A stretch of DNA of 64,000 nucleotides from Sulfurospirillum sp. UBA2217. Lineage in GTDB: Bacteria > Campylobacterota > Campylobacteria > Campylobacterales > Sulfurospirillaceae. Positions 63,224-64,000 of this stretch are shown here, in pieces. Numbering within the stretch: position 1 is the first letter of the stretch; the number at the start of each line of letters is the position of its first letter. The stretch is from positions 124,001 through 188,000 of the forward strand of contig DCUJ01000013.1 of NCBI GenBank assembly GCA_002328495.1, written 5' to 3'. The position numbers and the translations under genes were made by a program. The notes under the pieces were generated by a model. The model had not been told where the DNA came from. It was given only the letters and a program-made list of their open reading frames with translations, and ran no database searches.

Positions 63224-63233
63224 TTACATGTAA
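63224..63233. repeat. TTACATGTAA copy upstream of the FapA-like gene
   Basis: An exact copy lies 11 bp before the TTG start and next to the ribosome-binding site, within the presumed leader. Confidence 0.8.
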
Positions 63234-63244
63234 AGGTTAAACCA

Positions 63245-64000
63245 TTGGGACTCTTTGATAAAATGACAAGCAGTGATACGGATAAATCCAGTGAAACACC
63301 TGAATTTAAGTCGATTATTGTTGAAACTACCAATGTCGTAAAAGAGCTTAAAAACGTCTCTATTGCCCATCATCTTAAACTCTCCGAGCTCTCCTTTAAA
63401 CTCTTAAAAGTCACCACATTTTTTAGTGATGACAAAATTGAAAACAATCAAGCTGGCGAAGAAGAGATGAAGCTTTTTTTAGACGATGCGTTTATTCTTA
63501 ATCCCAATCTTAAAATTACACAGCATTATCGTGTTGAAATTTATAAAATCATTGACTCAGACACAAGCACTTCTTTACCTGCCATAGCCCTCAGTGCCAA
63601 TAAAAATCTTACTAAAATTGTTGCTATGGTTTCTAAAAGTAATGAGGTGAAATACAGTCCAAAACTTGAAGAAATGATGATCGAAGATATTCAAATCAAA
63701 AAAATTCGAGCAGGAATATTGATAGGAATTCGTGATCAAAACATGTATAAAGAGATCAAAAAACTCGTTGCCAATATACGCGTCAATGGCATTGTCGATC
63801 AAAATGTTAGTTTTGTTGTCTGCCAAGGCGTGGATGATGTACCTTCCATTAATGATGATCTCATTTACCATTATAAGAAAAAGACAACACTCAAAAATGC
63901 CGAAGGTAAAGTGGATTACTCCAAACGAGGGTATATCTCTGCGGTGGAAAAAGATGAATGTATCATTGAGTACATTAAACCGCAAATGGGAACTCCAGGA
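63245..64000 (+). CDS. FapA/DUF342-family protein (partial, 3' end missing)
   Basis: A 252-codon N-terminal part runs to the right edge. A TTG start at 63245 gives MGLFDKMTSSD, with AAAGG 8 bp upstream; an ATG at 63263 is the alternative. The last visible stretch VDYSKRGYISAVEKDE, then a Lys-Pro-Gln-x-Gly-Thr-Pro-Gly segment, is the diagnostic entry to the DUF342/FapA polymerising beta-helix. The N-terminal domain is Campylobacterota-specific. Its place next to murJ-cysS matches a DUF342 gene in C. jejuni as I recall. Role unknown, possibly cell-envelope or cytoskeletal. Confidence 0.75.
   Translation, partial: MGLFDKMTSSDTDKSSETPEFKSIIVETTNVVKELKNVSIAHHLKLSELSFKLLKVTTFFSDDKIENNQAGEEEMKLFLDDAFILNPNLKITQHYRVEIYKIIDSDTSTSLPAIALSANKNLTKIVAMVSKSNEVKYSPKLEEMMIEDIQIKKIRAGILIGIRDQNMYKEIKKLVANIRVNGIVDQNVSFVVCQGVDDVPSINDDLIYHYKKKTTLKNAEGKVDYSKRGYISAVEKDECIIEYIKPQMGTPG

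Larger units (their letters stand above)
487..63233. repeat. Dispersed family of 27 TTACATGTAA palindromes (span of all copies)
   Basis: Exact copies start at 487, 3263, 3283, 6892, 13028, 14547, 15172, 18755, 18896, 25192, 26958, 29491, 29798, 35348, 36873, 38147, 39136, 42650, 50758, 52460, 52575, 54411, 57916, 59322, 61420, 61945 and 63224. Eleven are intergenic and sixteen are in genes. In genes ten are read TTA-CAT-GTA (Leu-His-Val) and six as xTT-ACA-TGT-AAx (Leu/Phe-Thr-Cys-Lys/Asn). The third reading frame would create a stop. At about 40% G+C roughly 0.2 copies are expected in 64 kb. The coordinates were found by reading and a few may have been missed. Confidence 0.85.

Overview
The window is about 64 kb of a moderately AT-rich chromosome from a member of the Campylobacterota, most likely Sulfurospirillum or a close relative. 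Three things point there. First, gene blocks match the order I recall from Helicobacter pylori (tgt, TrkA-like, aroB, mscS-like, mtaB, ftsH-like) and Campylobacter jejuni (fapA-like, murJ, cysS, ABC exporter, pyrD, M16 peptidase, dapA, SDR). Second, the 2-oxoglutarate oxidoreductase genes stand in the order oorDABC after sucCD. Third, there is an XerH-type single recombinase and a BioV-type esterase. No rRNA, tRNA, CRISPR array or insertion sequence was recognised.

Layout. 1-3.3 kb: a flavin-fold protein fragment, a small HTH protein, a stand-alone fumarate reductase/succinate dehydrogenase-type flavoprotein and malate dehydrogenase. 3.3-8.9 kb: a TetR-controlled RND efflux operon. 9-12 kb: a PhnD-like lipoprotein translationally coupled to a GGDEF-EAL protein, ending against a truncated glutaminase remnant. 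12.2-17.6 kb: an accessory stretch with an unknown membrane protein, a pentapeptide-repeat protein, a MntA/HepT toxin-antitoxin pair, a GrpB-family protein and a large DUF6765-like protein with five tandem lectin-like repeats. 17.6-26 kb: a tightly overlapping conserved operon of housekeeping genes (TrkA-like, aroB, mscS-like, mtaB, ftsH-like, bioV, glsA). 26-29 kb: tgt-xerH-corA. 29-31 kb: sixA, a small protein and an MFS transporter.

31-44 kb is a dicarboxylate-sensing and transport region. It holds two histidine kinase/response regulator pairs, each divergent from a DASS-family transporter unit. One unit is followed by a two-subunit fumarase, the other is preceded by an orphan TAXI binding protein. 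A MotA/MotB-like motor pair lies between them. 44.3-49.5 kb is the TCA operon sucCD-(HMA protein)-oorDABC. With malate dehydrogenase, fumarase and the flavoprotein, the window encodes much of a C4-dicarboxylate/2-oxoglutarate metabolism. 49.6-52.3 kb: a MarC protein, an unknown protein and a second c-di-GMP enzyme whose sensor domain closely resembles that of the nearby kinase. 52.2-63.1 kb is one long minus-strand housekeeping series (yggS-rseP-pgsA-SDR-dapA-M16-pyrD-ABC exporter-cysS-murJ), and a FapA/DUF342-type gene runs off the right edge.

The most unusual genome-scale signal is a 10-bp palindrome, TTACATGTAA, which I located 27 times by eye (11 intergenic, 16 within genes). About 0.2 copies would be expected by chance. 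In genes it is read only as Leu-His-Val or as Leu/Phe-Thr-Cys. Intergenic copies often extend into longer perfect palindromes. Other items for a second look are an FtsH homologue that has lost its zinc-protease motif, the lectin-like repeats, the truncated glutaminase and the shared sensor domain.
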